From positions 1 to 44,075 of the forward strand of contig CAIYAG010000067.1 of NCBI GenBank assembly GCA_903924075.1: a stretch of 44,075 nucleotides of DNA, written 5' to 3'. Positions 17,104-25,656 of this stretch are shown here, in pieces. Under the pieces are notes generated by a model. That model was given only the letters and a program-made list of their open reading frames with translations. It searched no databases and was not told the DNA's origin. This DNA comes from an uncultured Bacteroidota bacterium. Its GTDB lineage: Bacteria > Bacteroidota > Bacteroidia > Chitinophagales > Chitinophagaceae. Position numbers and translations under genes: made by a program. The first letter of the stretch is position 1. Each line of letters opens with the position of its first letter.

Positions 17104-17145
17104 ACAGTATTAGCGGCCTTTTATTAAAGATAAAATATTTTATAT

Positions 17146-17805
17146 ATGAAGTTCGGAGTGGTAGTATTCCCAGGATCAAACTGTGATAGGGACATGCAGG
17201 ATTCTTTACAGAATGATTTAGGAAAAGAAGTAATCATGTTATGGCATAAAGATCAAGACCTGAGTATGTTTACTACAGATGACTGTATTGTTCTGCCTGG
17301 TGGTTTTTCTTATGGCGATTATCTTCGTTGTGGTGCCATTGCCCGTTTCAGTCCGATGATGAAAAGTGTGATCGAATTCGCGAATAAAGGCGGAAAGGTT
17401 TTAGGCGTTTGTAACGGATTTCAAATTCTTTGCGAAAGTGGTTTGTTACCTGGTGTTTTATTACAGAATGCCAACCAACAGTTTGTATGTAAAAATGTAT
17501 TTATCAAAAATGATAATGGAGAAGCGTTGATGATCCCTGTTGCACATGGTGAAGGACGTTATCATGCTGATGAAGTAACGCTAAATGAATTGGAAGCGAA
17601 TGGACAAGTGATCTTCAAATATTGCGATGAAAAAGGCAATGAAGAAGGCGCCTTTAATCCGAACGGAGCCATTAGAAATATTGCAGGTATTACCAATAAG
17701 AACAGAAATGTATTTGGTATGATGCCACATCCTGAAAGAGCCACTGCCAATGCTTTGAGCAATCTTGACGGAAAGAAAGTATTTGAATTATTGGGATTAA
17801 ATTAA
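17146..17805 (+). CDS. purQ: Phosphoribosylformylglycinamidine synthase, glutaminase subunit
   Basis: A 219-residue class I glutamine amidotransferase that supplies ammonia for the fourth step of purine synthesis. The nucleophile is Cys89 in GVCNGFQIL, and the His195/Glu197 pair is in MMPHPERAT. The N-terminus KFGVVVFPGSNCDRD and the PGGFSYGDYLR segment are diagnostic of PurQ. A free-standing PurQ implies the small three-part PurS/PurQ/PurL complex instead of the long single-chain enzyme; purS and purL are not in the window. The start is ATG 17146. The gene leads into two DsbD-type genes with a 22-bp gap. There is no obvious functional link between them. Confidence 0.95.
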   Translation: MKFGVVVFPGSNCDRDMQDSLQNDLGKEVIMLWHKDQDLSMFTTDDCIVLPGGFSYGDYLRCGAIARFSPMMKSVIEFANKGGKVLGVCNGFQILCESGLLPGVLLQNANQQFVCKNVFIKNDNGEALMIPVAHGEGRYHADEVTLNELEANGQVIFKYCDEKGNEEGAFNPNGAIRNIAGITNKNRNVFGMMPHPERATANALSNLDGKKVFELLGLN

Positions 17806-17827
17806 TCAGGCATTTTAAAAAACATAC

Positions 17828-18292
17828 ATGAAAAAAATACTTATAGTCCTCACTGCATTGATCATTACTATTGGTTCTTTTGCGCAGCCCAAAGACCCAG
17901 TAAGTTGGAAATATGAAACCGTAAAAAAATCAGGTAATAATTATGATTTAGTGATTACCGCATCTGTTCCAAAACCTTGGCATATTTATTCTCAGAATAC
18001 ACCTAAGGGCGGGCCAATACCTACAAAAATTAACATCAACACCAATCCATTAATTACGATTGCTGCTGGTAAGGCAAAAGAAATTGGGAAACAAGAAAAA
18101 ATACTTGACAAAAATTTCAGTCCAAAAGGAGTTGAAGTTTTGTTTTATAGCGATCAAGTGCAATTTGTACAAAGTATCACTTTGAAAGGTGCAGTGAAAA
18201 CAAATATTACGGGTATTGTGGAATATATGGTTTGCGATGATAGTCAGTGTTTGCCGCCTACTAAAAAATCATTTGATATTAAGATTCAATAA
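17828..18292 (+). CDS. Stand-alone DsbD N-terminal (alpha) domain protein
   Basis: A 154-residue secreted protein: signal peptide MKKILIVLTALIITIGSFAQ, then one immunoglobulin-like domain of the DsbD alpha type. The redox pair is kept: VCDDSQCLPP carries two cysteines five residues apart (Cys-X4-Cys), in the position of the active pair of the DsbD N-terminal domain. The domain also has the family's KPWHIYSQNTPKGGP segment. It lies 5 bp before a full-length DsbD whose own N-terminal domain has no cysteines. The likely role is to take electrons from that DsbD and pass them to periplasmic partners. Confidence 0.85.
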   Translation: MKKILIVLTALIITIGSFAQPKDPVSWKYETVKKSGNNYDLVITASVPKPWHIYSQNTPKGGPIPTKININTNPLITIAAGKAKEIGKQEKILDKNFSPKGVEVLFYSDQVQFVQSITLKGAVKTNITGIVEYMVCDDSQCLPPTKKSFDIKIQ

Positions 18293-18297
18293 TCTGC

Positions 18298-20277
18298 ATG
18301 AGAAAAAATATTCATAGCCTACTTTTAATATTAGGCATTGTAGTAGTCAATAACATTATTGCACAGGAAATAAAACCTGTGCAATTTGTTTTTAGTACCA
18401 CACGTGTTAATGATTCTATAATACGGTTAAATGTACATGCAAGCATTGCGAAAAACGTACAATTGTTTTCCGTAAAAAAGCGTGGTGCTGATGATCCCTT
18501 TGTAAGCAATTTACAACTTGATAGCGCTTTTCAAAAATATCAAAACACAACTGATACACTCAATGAAATTGGAACAATACAATTCATTAAAGAAGATGCT
18601 TCTGATGCCAAGTACAGGCTCTTTAGTGATAGTGTAGAATTTCAGTATCTATTACATATTCAAGATACTTCGGTTAAAAAGATCAAAGGAAGTTTTGCAT
18701 GGCTTGCAAAATCTGGTGCAGAATTTCCTAGCGGTCAAGAAAGTTTTTCTGTAAAAGTACCAGCTGTCTCAAGCCTTACTGCTTCTGCTAAAGAGGCTCC
18801 AGCTAGTAAATCGCTTTGGAGTATTTTTCTTATTTGTTTTGGAACGGGTTTATTAGCCATTATCACCCCTTGTGTTTTTCCTTTGATCCCAGTAACTGTC
18901 AGCTTCTTTTTGAAAAGGAGTAAATCAAGAGTTGAGGGCATTAGAAATGCTGTATGGTATTCTATTTCTATCATTTCCATTTATACGATCCCAACTTTAT
19001 TACTAACGCTTATTTTTGGCGATAAGGTTTTATATACCATTTCTACGCATCCAGTTTCTAATATTCTCTTCTTCATAATTTTTATTGTTTTTGCTATTTC
19101 ATTCTTTGGCGCATTTGAATTAGCCCTGCCAAATAGTTGGGCAAACAAAGCAGATCAAAAAGCAGGTAAAGGTGGATTGATGGGCATATTTTTTATGGCA
19201 ATGACATTGGTGATCGTATCATTCTCTTGTACTGGTCCGTTGGTAGGTACCTTACTTGGTCAGACCAGCACAAACGGTGTAAGCTCTGCACCAATCATAG
19301 GAATGCTTGGATTTGGCGCTGGATTGGCATTGCCGTTTTCATTGTTTGCTTTTTTCCCTTCCATGATGCATTCGCTTCCAAAGAGCGGTGGCTGGTTGAA
19401 TTCAGTGAAAGTAACATTCGGTTTTATTGAGCTGGCACTGGCCATGAAGTTCTTATCGAACGTAGACCTTGCCTATCATTGGCACTTATTGGATAGAGAT
19501 GTGTTCTTAGTTTTTTGGATCGTGATCTTTACATTAATGGGTGTGTACTTATTGGGAAAACTCAAATTTTCGCACGATAGTGATTTGCCATACCTCAGTG
19601 TACCTCGTTTGTTTTTTGCGATCATAGCATTTTGCTTTTCTCTTTATATGGTTCCAGGTTTATGGGGTGCCCCGTTAAAATTATTAAGCGGATTTATTCC
19701 ACCTGCAACAACACAGGAATTTAATTTAGAAGACCTAGAATATAAGATCGATAATTTACATGCAGGTACAGCAACAGTTGGAAATAAAACAGCACAGGTT
19801 GCTAATCCGCCTGTAAAGTATATCGACAAATTGCACGTGCCATTCGGCCTCACCGCTTACTTCGATCTAAAGGAAGGTATGGCAGCAGCTAAAATTTTGA
19901 ATAAGCCTGTAATGCTTGATTTTACTGGTCATTCCTGTGCCAACTGCCGTAAAATGGAAGAGCAGGTATGGAAGAATCCAGAAGTATTGAGAAGAATCAA
20001 AGAAAATTTTGTACTCATTAGTTTATATGTGGATGAGTCGACCGAACTGCCTGATGAAGAGCAAGTCACCAATTCAAAAGGAGAGAAAACTATTACAGTT
20101 GGTGATAGAAATTTAGAATACGAAGTAAAAACTTTTGGTTTTAATGCGCAGCCATTGTATAAATTTTTAGACCTCAACGAGAAACCGCTCAGTGATATCA
20201 ATTATGGATATGATCCTGATGTAGACAAATTCATTAAACACTTAGATGATATGAAAAAGAAGTTTGACCAAAAATAA
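18298..20277 (+). CDS. dsbD: Thiol:disulfide interchange protein DsbD, cysteine-less N-terminal domain
   Basis: A 659-residue inner-membrane electron carrier that moves reducing power from cytoplasmic thioredoxin to the periplasm. The order is a signal peptide ending near AQ (22-23), an extracytoplasmic domain (~24-160), about eight membrane segments, and a C-terminal thioredoxin-like domain. Membrane cysteines are in TPCVFPLIP and SFSCTGPLVG. The thioredoxin site is SCANC with Cys547 and Cys550. The N-terminal domain has no cysteine at all; the first Cys in the protein is inside the first membrane helix. The gene directly upstream encodes a separate alpha domain with its redox pair. The stop is followed by a CAAAATT-type repeat. 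Confidence 0.93.
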   Translation: MRKNIHSLLLILGIVVVNNIIAQEIKPVQFVFSTTRVNDSIIRLNVHASIAKNVQLFSVKKRGADDPFVSNLQLDSAFQKYQNTTDTLNEIGTIQFIKEDASDAKYRLFSDSVEFQYLLHIQDTSVKKIKGSFAWLAKSGAEFPSGQESFSVKVPAVSSLTASAKEAPASKSLWSIFLICFGTGLLAIITPCVFPLIPVTVSFFLKRSKSRVEGIRNAVWYSISIISIYTIPTLLLTLIFGDKVLYTISTHPVSNILFFIIFIVFAISFFGAFELALPNSWANKADQKAGKGGLMGIFFMAMTLVIVSFSCTGPLVGTLLGQTSTNGVSSAPIIGMLGFGAGLALPFSLFAFFPSMMHSLPKSGGWLNSVKVTFGFIELALAMKFLSNVDLAYHWHLLDRDVFLVFWIVIFTLMGVYLLGKLKFSHDSDLPYLSVPRLFFAIIAFCFSLYMVPGLWGAPLKLLSGFIPPATTQEFNLEDLEYKIDNLHAGTATVGNKTAQVANPPVKYIDKLHVPFGLTAYFDLKEGMAAAKILNKPVMLDFTGHSCANCRKMEEQVWKNPEVLRRIKENFVLISLYVDESTELPDEEQVTNSKGEKTITVGDRNLEYEVKTFGFNAQPLYKFLDLNEKPLSDINYGYDPDVDKFIKHLDDMKKKFDQK

Positions 20278-20307
20278 TTCAAAAGTCAAAATTAAAAATT
20301 CAAAAAG
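20278..20307 (+). repeat. Heptad-type repeat C1 (CAAAATT family)
   Basis: TTCAAAAGTCAAAATT and related A-rich units begin directly after the dsbD stop. The same sequence occurs inverted at 20411-20434, in front of the convergent sigma-factor stop, with the terminator between. Confidence 0.75.
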
Positions 20308-20353
20308 AAGGAATTTAGTAAGTGGGTAAACCACATCTTAAGAAATAGGTTAA

Positions 20354-20373
20354 CCTCGGCTTTCAAGCCGGGG
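20354..20373. other. GC-rich small palindrome
   Basis: CCTCGGC (20354-20360) pairs with GCCGGGG (20367-20373), one G-T wobble, around TTTCAA. It lies between repeat C1 and the terminator and stands out from the A/T-rich spacer. It resembles REP-like palindromes; only one copy is in this window. Confidence 0.5.
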
Positions 20374-20379
20374 CATAAA

Positions 20380-20415
20380 AAAAGGCAAAACAGATCAGAT
20401 CTAGTTTTGCCTTTT
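20380..20415. terminator. Bidirectional intrinsic terminator between dsbD and the sigma-factor gene
   Basis: A 12-bp perfect stem has arms 20380-20391 (AAAAGGCAAAAC) and 20404-20415 (GTTTTGCCTTTT), with a 12-nt loop. Confidence 0.85.
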
Positions 20416-20434
20416 GAATTTTTATTTTTGACTT
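20411..20434 (-). repeat. Heptad-type repeat C2 (CAAAATT family)
   Basis: On the minus strand it reads AAGTCAAAAATAAAAATTC and lies immediately downstream of the sigma-factor stop codon (20436-20434). Inverted partner of C1. Confidence 0.72.
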
Positions 20435-21015
20435 TATAATGCAATCTGTTTATCAGCCATCATCTTTCTAAGATTGATCAAGCCATAACGCATTCTTCCT
20501 AAAGCAGTATTGATGCTGCAATTAGTAATTTGTGCGATTTCTTTGAAACTCAGATTAGCATAATGACGAAGCACAATGATCTCTCTTTGCTCCTCTGGTA
20601 ATAATTCTAGCATCATTCGCACACGATCGTGGCTCTGACTTTGCATGATCTTTTGATCTGCTCCGTCTTCGTAAATGTTGATCACGTCGAAAATATCTTT
20701 ATTGTCGCTAGTTTTGATCGCAGGAGTACGTTTTACCTTTCTGAAGTAATCCACACAAAGATTATGCGCTATTCGCAGAGCCCAAGGTAAAAATTTGCCT
20801 TCCTCGGTATATCGCTTATTTTTGAGGGTATCGATAATTTTGATAAATACATCCTGAAATAGATCTTCAGCGAGATAGTTATCTTTTACGAAAAAGAGGA
20901 TTGAAGAATAAATCTTGTCTTTGTAACGATAGATCAATACTTCAAAAGCTTCCGTATCTCCTTCTTGAAAGGAGCGTATTAGTTCGGTGTCTGAAACATG
21001 TTCCAATGTTTTCAT
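20434..21015 (-). CDS. Sigma-70 family (ECF-type) RNA polymerase sigma factor
   Basis: A 193-residue alternative sigma factor. Region 2 (residues ~20-90) shows YRYKDKIYSSI, AEDLFQDVFIKI and the WALRIAHNLCVDYFRK segment. Region 4 (~135-185) shows LPEEQREIIVLRHYANLSFKEIA and a helix-turn-helix with SINTALGRMRYGLINLRK. There is no region 1 or 3, as expected of the ECF group. No anti-sigma factor is encoded beside it; neighbours are dsbD (convergent) and uvrA (divergent). The regulon and its signal cannot be told from here. The 250-bp spacer to uvrA shows no clear consensus promoter on either strand. Confidence 0.93.
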   Translation of the reverse strand: MKTLEHVSDTELIRSFQEGDTEAFEVLIYRYKDKIYSSILFFVKDNYLAEDLFQDVFIKIIDTLKNKRYTEEGKFLPWALRIAHNLCVDYFRKVKRTPAIKTSDNKDIFDVINIYEDGADQKIMQSQSHDRVRMMLELLPEEQREIIVLRHYANLSFKEIAQITNCSINTALGRMRYGLINLRKMMADKQIAL

Positions 21016-21265
21016 AGCATGGGGGTTTTGTCAGGATTTCGGAAAACTCAGGATATTGGATCGAGATTTAAGACCAGTGTTATAGCACTGATTTTAATTC
21101 TAATGTTAAATTATCATTTTTTTAATGCGACAAATCGGTTGTGAAAAAGATTGTTCAATGTTTTTAGGTTATTCACATTTTAAAATGAGCTTTTTTATTG
21201 ATTCTTAAGGAATTATCTAGGCCTTACTAAACTTAAGCATCATTAAACTGTTTAAATTGCTACAC

Positions 21266-24100
21266 ATGTCAACAAAAAATATTAGAACAGAAGAAGAGCT
21301 GATCCCGGTTCAGAATAACGATATCCTTGTGAAAGGGGCGAGGGTGCACAACCTTAAAAACGTAACAGTAACCTTTCCCAGGAATAAATTGATTGTGGTA
21401 ACTGGGGTTTCTGGTAGCGGAAAATCTTCACTGACCATTGATACCCTATTTGCCGAAGGGCAACGCCGTTATGCTGAAAGTTTAAGCGCCTATGCCCGCC
21501 AGTTTATGGCAAGGATGGTAAAACCGGATGTAGATTATATAAAGGGACTTTGCCCGGCAATTGCCATAGAGCAAAAAGTAATTACGCGTACACCTCGTAG
21601 TACGGTAGGTAGTATGACAGAGATCTACGATTATCTCCGCCTTTTATATGCTCGTGCCGGAAAAACGATTTCTCCTATCAGTGGCAAAGAAGTAACCAAG
21701 GATGATGTTACAGATGTGGTTAAGGTTGTGAAAGCACTAGCTATTGATTCTAAAGTAGTGATTCTAGTGCCTTTTAAACAGCATGCCAACCGGGAAGCCA
21801 AAGAGGAGTTACAAATTCTAATGCAAAAAGGTTTCGCAAGGATCTACTTCAGAGCCGAAAAAGCGTCCAAGATCATGCGCATTGAGGATTTATTGGAATT
21901 GGGCGATAAAGACGTTGTAAAAGAGATGAAACAGGGAAAGGGCCAACCTTCAGTTTTTGTTTTAATCGACCGCTTAGTAACCAAAGATTTTGATGAAGAT
22001 GATCTTCACCGTTTATCGGATTCAATTGGTACGGCATTTTATGAAGGGGAGGGTGCGATGTTTGTAGAGATCAACGGAACTGAATTATTGCATTACAGTA
22101 ATAAGTTTGAACTCGATGGTATTCAATTTGAAGAACCTGTCCCCAATTTGTTTTCTTTCAATAATCCCTATGGAGCTTGCCCTACATGTGAAGGGTTTAG
22201 TCAGGTCTTAGGGATTGATGCCGACTTGGTCATACCTAATAAAAGCCTAAGCCTTTTTGAAGGAGCAGTGGCACCATGGAAGGGAGAAAAACTAGGTTGG
22301 TGGAAAGATCAATTCATAAAAGCTGCAGCGGGGATTGGATTTCCGATTCACAAACCGATCATTGATTTGACTAAAGAACAATACAAGCAATTATGGGAAG
22401 GCGGTAAAACCGTTTCAGGGATCAACGACTTTTTTAAAGAAGTAGAACAGAACCTCTACAAAGTTCAATACCGGGTTTTGTTGAGCAGATACAGAGGCAG
22501 AACAACCTGCCCTGATTGCCATGGTTATCGATTACGCCCAGAAGCATTGTATGTAAAAGTAGGAGGCAAACATATTGGTGAATTATGCGAATGGCAGGTA
22601 AAGGATCTGAAAACATGGTTTGATGATTTAAAACTTTCTGCAAGTGATACCCAACTAACTAAAAGGATCATGCTCGAAATTCATCAACGCATACAAACAT
22701 TGCTGGACGTGGGTCTTGGCTATTTAACTTTGAATCGTTTAGCAAATACTTTGAGTGGAGGTGAAAGTCAGCGGATACAATTAACAAGAAGCTTAGGAAG
22801 TAATTTAACGAATAGCTTATATATTTTAGATGAGCCTTCTATCGGATTGCATTCTCGAGATACGGTTAAATTGATCAGTGTATTAAAAGCGCTGCGCGAT
22901 TTAGGAAATACGGTAGTGGTAGTGGAGCATGATGAAATGATGATGCGTGAAGCTGACTATATTATTGATATGGGCCCACTTGCTTCGCATCTTGGTGGAG
23001 AAGTGGTAGCTGTTGGCAATTATGATGAACTCATTGCCAATCCTAAAAGTCTTACTGGAAAATATTTAAAAGGCGAACTGCAAATTGAAGTGCCCAAAAA
23101 TACCCGTAAGTGGAATAGAAGTATTACTGTGGAAGGAGCCCAACAAAATAATTTAAAAGGGATCACTGTGGAATTTCCATTAAATACACTGTGCGTTGTT
23201 ACAGGCGTAAGTGGAAGTGGCAAAACCACTTTAGTGAAGCAAGTTCTATACCCGGCATTGAATAAATTAAAAGGAGAGTTTGCTGATAAAGTTGGGATTC
23301 ATAAAGCAATCAGTGGAGACTATGATTCCATTGCACACATAGAAATGATTGATCAGAATCCCATTGGAAAATCTTCAAGAAGTAACCCAATCACTTATAT
23401 CAAAGCATACGATGCGATCCGTGAACTATATGCAAAACAACCCTTATCAAAAATGCGCGGCTTTCTACCCAAACATTTTTCTTTCAATGTAGATGGAGGA
23501 AGATGTGATACCTGCAAAGGCGAGGGCGAGCAAGTAGTGGAGATGCAATTTTTGGCAGATGTTCACCTAACATGTGAATCATGTGGTGGTAAAAGATTTA
23601 AAGAAGAAGTCTTAGAAGTAAAATATAATGATAAGAGTATTTACGAATTATTGGAAATGAGTGTGGATGAGTCGATCGAATTCTTTGCAGACGAAAAACA
23701 AATTCGTAATGCCATACAACCCTTGCAGGATGTGGGTTTGGGCTATATTAAACTCGGACAAAGCAGTGATACTTTGAGTGGCGGTGAAGCACAACGCGTA
23801 AAACTTGCCAGCTTTTTGGGTAAAGGAAAAGGCATCGGACAGATCTTGTTCATATTTGATGAGCCTACCACTGGTTTGCACTTTAATGATATTAAAAAAT
23901 TGCTGGCTTCTTTTAATGCACTCATTGAACAAGGACATTCTTTAATAGTAATTGAACATAATACAGATGTAATCAAATCAGCAGATTGGGTCATTGACCT
24001 AGGGCCAGAAGCCGGTGATGGAGGAGGAACGCTGGTTTATGCTGGCGTACCAAAGGGACTAAAAAAGATTCAGCAAAGTTATACGGGTCAATATTTGTGA
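21266..24100 (+). CDS. uvrA: Excinuclease ABC subunit A
   Basis: A 944-residue DNA-damage recognition ATPase of nucleotide excision repair. It has two ABC modules: Walker [10 protein letters not shown] (Lys53) and GVSGSGKTT, and signatures [11 protein letters not shown] and [11 protein letters not shown]. Zinc-module cysteines are in ACPTCEG and TCPDCHG, and in RCDTCKGEG and TCESCGGKR. The segment [25 protein letters not shown] near residue 110 begins the UvrB-binding region, so it is a full-length UvrA. The start is ATG 21266; a TTG nine bases earlier is also in frame but is less likely. No hairpin terminator follows; the exosortase gene begins 86 bp downstream. Confidence 0.96.
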   Translation: MSTKNIRTEEELIPVQNNDILVKGARVHNLKNVTVTFPRNKLIVVTGVSGSGKSSLTIDTLFAEGQRRYAESLSAYARQFMARMVKPDVDYIKGLCPAIAIEQKVITRTPRSTVGSMTEIYDYLRLLYARAGKTISPISGKEVTKDDVTDVVKVVKALAIDSKVVILVPFKQHANREAKEELQILMQKGFARIYFRAEKASKIMRIEDLLELGDKDVVKEMKQGKGQPSVFVLIDRLVTKDFDEDDLHRLSDSIGTAFYEGEGAMFVEINGTELLHYSNKFELDGIQFEEPVPNLFSFNNPYGACPTCEGFSQVLGIDADLVIPNKSLSLFEGAVAPWKGEKLGWWKDQFIKAAAGIGFPIHKPIIDLTKEQYKQLWEGGKTVSGINDFFKEVEQNLYKVQYRVLLSRYRGRTTCPDCHGYRLRPEALYVKVGGKHIGELCEWQVKDLKTWFDDLKLSASDTQLTKRIMLEIHQRIQTLLDVGLGYLTLNRLANTLSGGESQRIQLTRSLGSNLTNSLYILDEPSIGLHSRDTVKLISVLKALRDLGNTVVVVEHDEMMMREADYIIDMGPLASHLGGEVVAVGNYDELIANPKSLTGKYLKGELQIEVPKNTRKWNRSITVEGAQQNNLKGITVEFPLNTLCVVTGVSGSGKTTLVKQVLYPALNKLKGEFADKVGIHKAISGDYDSIAHIEMIDQNPIGKSSRSNPITYIKAYDAIRELYAKQPLSKMRGFLPKHFSFNVDGGRCDTCKGEGEQVVEMQFLADVHLTCESCGGKRFKEEVLEVKYNDKSIYELLEMSVDESIEFFADEKQIRNAIQPLQDVGLGYIKLGQSSDTLSGGEAQRVKLASFLGKGKGIGQILFIFDEPTTGLHFNDIKKLLASFNALIEQGHSLIVIEHNTDVIKSADWVIDLGPEAGDGGGTLVYAGVPKGLKKIQQSYTGQYL

Positions 24101-24152
24101 TCCATTGATTCGAATGTATTTTCATAGTGTAATCTTTAGTGAAGCGATCGAT

Positions 24153-24184
24153 CAATTGTAGTGAGTCAAAACTCAATACAATTG
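24153..24184 (+). promoter_or_regulatory. Near-perfect hairpin abutting the exosortase start codon
   Basis: Arms 24153-24166 (CAATTGTAGTGAGT) and 24171-24184 (ACTCAATACAATTG) pair at 13 of 14 positions, with one G-A mismatch and a CAAA loop. The right arm ends 2 nt before ATG 24187. As RNA it would cover the ribosome landing site. As DNA it could be an operator. There is no T-run, so it is not a standard terminator for uvrA. Confidence 0.7.
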
Positions 24185-24186
24185 CT

Positions 24187-24735
24187 ATGTCTAGTTTACA
24201 AATCCCCAGTGCAGTAAAATTGTTTGCCATCAAGATCATGATCTTGTTTGTTCTGTGGGAAATAATTTATACTACTGTATTGTTTCCATCCCGGATCCCA
24301 GACGGCCAGATTAGCGCAATCACTGCAGCTGGAACCGCAAATTTGCTCAGTCTTTTTTATAGAAATGACAGATTGGATTTTCGTTTGGTAGAAGAAGGAG
24401 AACCAAAAAATTTCAAGGACACCGTTTTTATCAACGATCAAAAATTAATAGGCATTGCAGATGGCTGCAATGCTTTTGAATTACAGATACTTTATCTGGG
24501 TATTCTACTTTGCATGCAGCAACCAAGTCGAAGAACCTTTTGGTATTGTGTTATAGGTGTACCATTCATTTCGATCTGTAATATTTTAAGGTGTAGTATC
24601 ATTGGGTGGCTCAATATCAGTAGGCATTTAAACCTTTCCATTTTTGCACACCACTATTTGTTTAAAATGTTGATGTATGGCTTCCTATTTTTTGCATGGG
24701 TATCGTATTCAAGTGTAAAAAAATCACATGTTTAA
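24187..24735 (+). CDS. Exosortase/archaeosortase-family protein, probably XrtX type
   Basis: A 182-residue membrane protein with the three conserved residues of exosortases: Cys94 in IADGCNAFEL, Arg135 in NILRCSIIG, and His155/His156 in FAHHYLFK. Exosortases are transpeptidase-like membrane enzymes that process C-terminal sorting signals of exported proteins. The protein is short with few membrane segments, as in the single-domain forms of Bacteroidota (XrtF, XrtX). The frame extends upstream to a GTG at 24139, but ATG 24187 gives a normal start and leaves the hairpin at 24153-24184 in the leader. It overlaps the next gene by 8 bp. No protein with an obvious exosortase sorting tail is in the window. 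Confidence 0.8.
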   Translation: MSSLQIPSAVKLFAIKIMILFVLWEIIYTTVLFPSRIPDGQISAITAAGTANLLSLFYRNDRLDFRLVEEGEPKNFKDTVFINDQKLIGIADGCNAFELQILYLGILLCMQQPSRRTFWYCVIGVPFISICNILRCSIIGWLNISRHLNLSIFAHHYLFKMLMYGFLFFAWVSYSSVKKSHV

Positions 24736-25120
24736 AAATTATACATGCTACTTTTTGATTTGCAGTATTGTTGTGATCAGTTTTTTGGGTAATTGGTATG
24801 TATTTGAAAACAATAAAACTGAGACAATTGGAAGGCTTGAAAAAACACTGATCTTAGCCATATGGTTTTTATCAATTGCTTTTTTAGGGTATGCTGCATT
24901 AAAATTTGCTAACAAGCCATGGGCAATTTTATTGTGGGTATTGCAATATGTATTTACACTGTTGCTCTGTATCATATATGTGGGTGTTTATTTTTTAGCT
25001 TCCGAATTTCACATTGCAATTAAATCTGCAATGGCATCTATTCGAAACTTTTATCTAACACCTTTTCCATTTGCCATGATATTAGTAATGCTATTGATAG
25101 AAAGAAGGGGTGAGGGGTGA
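24728..25120 (+). CDS. Exosortase-associated small membrane protein (XrtX-associated type)
   Basis: A 130-residue protein with four predicted membrane segments (residues ~7-24, 40-58, 66-92, 110-124) and very few polar residues between. The overlap ATGTTTAA with the exosortase gene indicates translational coupling. Members of this family are known only by their position next to this exosortase type; function unknown. The last codons, encoding RRGEG, and the stop TGA lie inside a nine-unit heptad repeat, so the C-terminus is set by the repeat. This protein end may therefore vary between strains. Confidence 0.72.
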   Translation: MFKNYTCYFLICSIVVISFLGNWYVFENNKTETIGRLEKTLILAIWFLSIAFLGYAALKFANKPWAILLWVLQYVFTLLLCIIYVGVYFLASEFHIAIKSAMASIRNFYLTPFPFAMILVMLLIERRGEG

Positions 25121-25172
25121 GGAGTGAGGAGTGAGAAGTGAGGAGTGAGAAGTGAGAAGTGAGAAGTGAGGA
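25110..25172 (+). repeat. Heptad repeat array D (nine perfect-length units)
   Basis: Nine consecutive 7-bp units, GTGAGGG, GTGAGGA twice, GTGAGAA, GTGAGGA, GTGAGAA three times, GTGAGGA, with no length variation. The array overlaps the last 11 bp of the upstream gene and provides its stop codon (25118-25120). It ends 3 bp before the terminator hairpin. Confidence 0.92.
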
Positions 25173-25175
25173 AAT

Positions 25176-25212
25176 AAAAAATGCGATCCTAATTGTTCGG
25201 GATCGCATTTTT
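25176..25212. terminator. Bidirectional intrinsic terminator
   Basis: A 14-bp perfect stem: AAAAAATGCGATCC at 25176-25189 and its complement at 25199-25212, 9-nt loop. It serves the exosortase pair (plus) and glyA-DUF4293 (minus). Confidence 0.9.
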
Positions 25213-25228
25213 TATTAATTATTCTAAT

Positions 25229-25636
25229 TTATCTGATTCGATCAACACTTTTAACCAGCTTCTCATCTTTATAAATTCCGCTTGCTGCCATAATTAGAAG
25301 CACTGGAACCGCTACTGCAATCAGGCTTGTAAGTGCAAAACCACCAACTGCAAATTTCTGTGTTTGCGCAAAATATAGGAGTAGTATAATCACACTCAAA
25401 ACAATGGTAGACAATACGAGTTTTAATTGTAAAGGGCGATTCTTATACATGAAAATACTTACCACCGCAATTGTTGCTGTTACAATGGTTAAGATCATCA
25501 ACCAGATATTACTCATGGCGGTTAAATGGTTTGCAGGTTCCGCTCCAATACTCCCAATATAAAAAGAAGTTTTTAGCGTGGTAAATCCACATACTGCTGC
25601 CAATAAAAGCCAGATTGTTTGAATACGTTGTAACAT
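25229..25636 (-). CDS. DUF4293 family membrane protein
   Basis: A 135-residue protein with four membrane segments, starting MLQRIQTIWLLLAA and ending in KDEKLVKSVDRIR, both typical of DUF4293, a Bacteroidota family of unknown function. It follows glyA by 20 bp on the same strand and probably shares its transcript. The downstream end is the bidirectional terminator at 25176-25212. Confidence 0.85.
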   Translation of the reverse strand: MLQRIQTIWLLLAAVCGFTTLKTSFYIGSIGAEPANHLTAMSNIWLMILTIVTATIAVVSIFMYKNRPLQLKLVLSTIVLSVIILLLYFAQTQKFAVGGFALTSLIAVAVPVLLIMAASGIYKDEKLVKSVDRIR

Positions 25637-25656
25637 AGTATCGTTTTTTTAAATTA

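Noticed and set aside
21016-21265. Gene or riboswitch in the 250-bp spacer between the sigma factor and uvrA
   Set aside because: No open frame, TAnnTTTG box or stable extended hairpin was found; it is plain A/T-rich sequence.
24139-24186. Longer exosortase reading frame from GTG 24139
   Set aside because: The extra 16 residues are polar and unlike the family start, and they would be encoded by the hairpin; ATG 24187 gives a normal membrane-protein start.
25110-25172. Heptad array as a possible CRISPR array
   Set aside because: Units are 7 bp with no spacers, and no cas genes are near.
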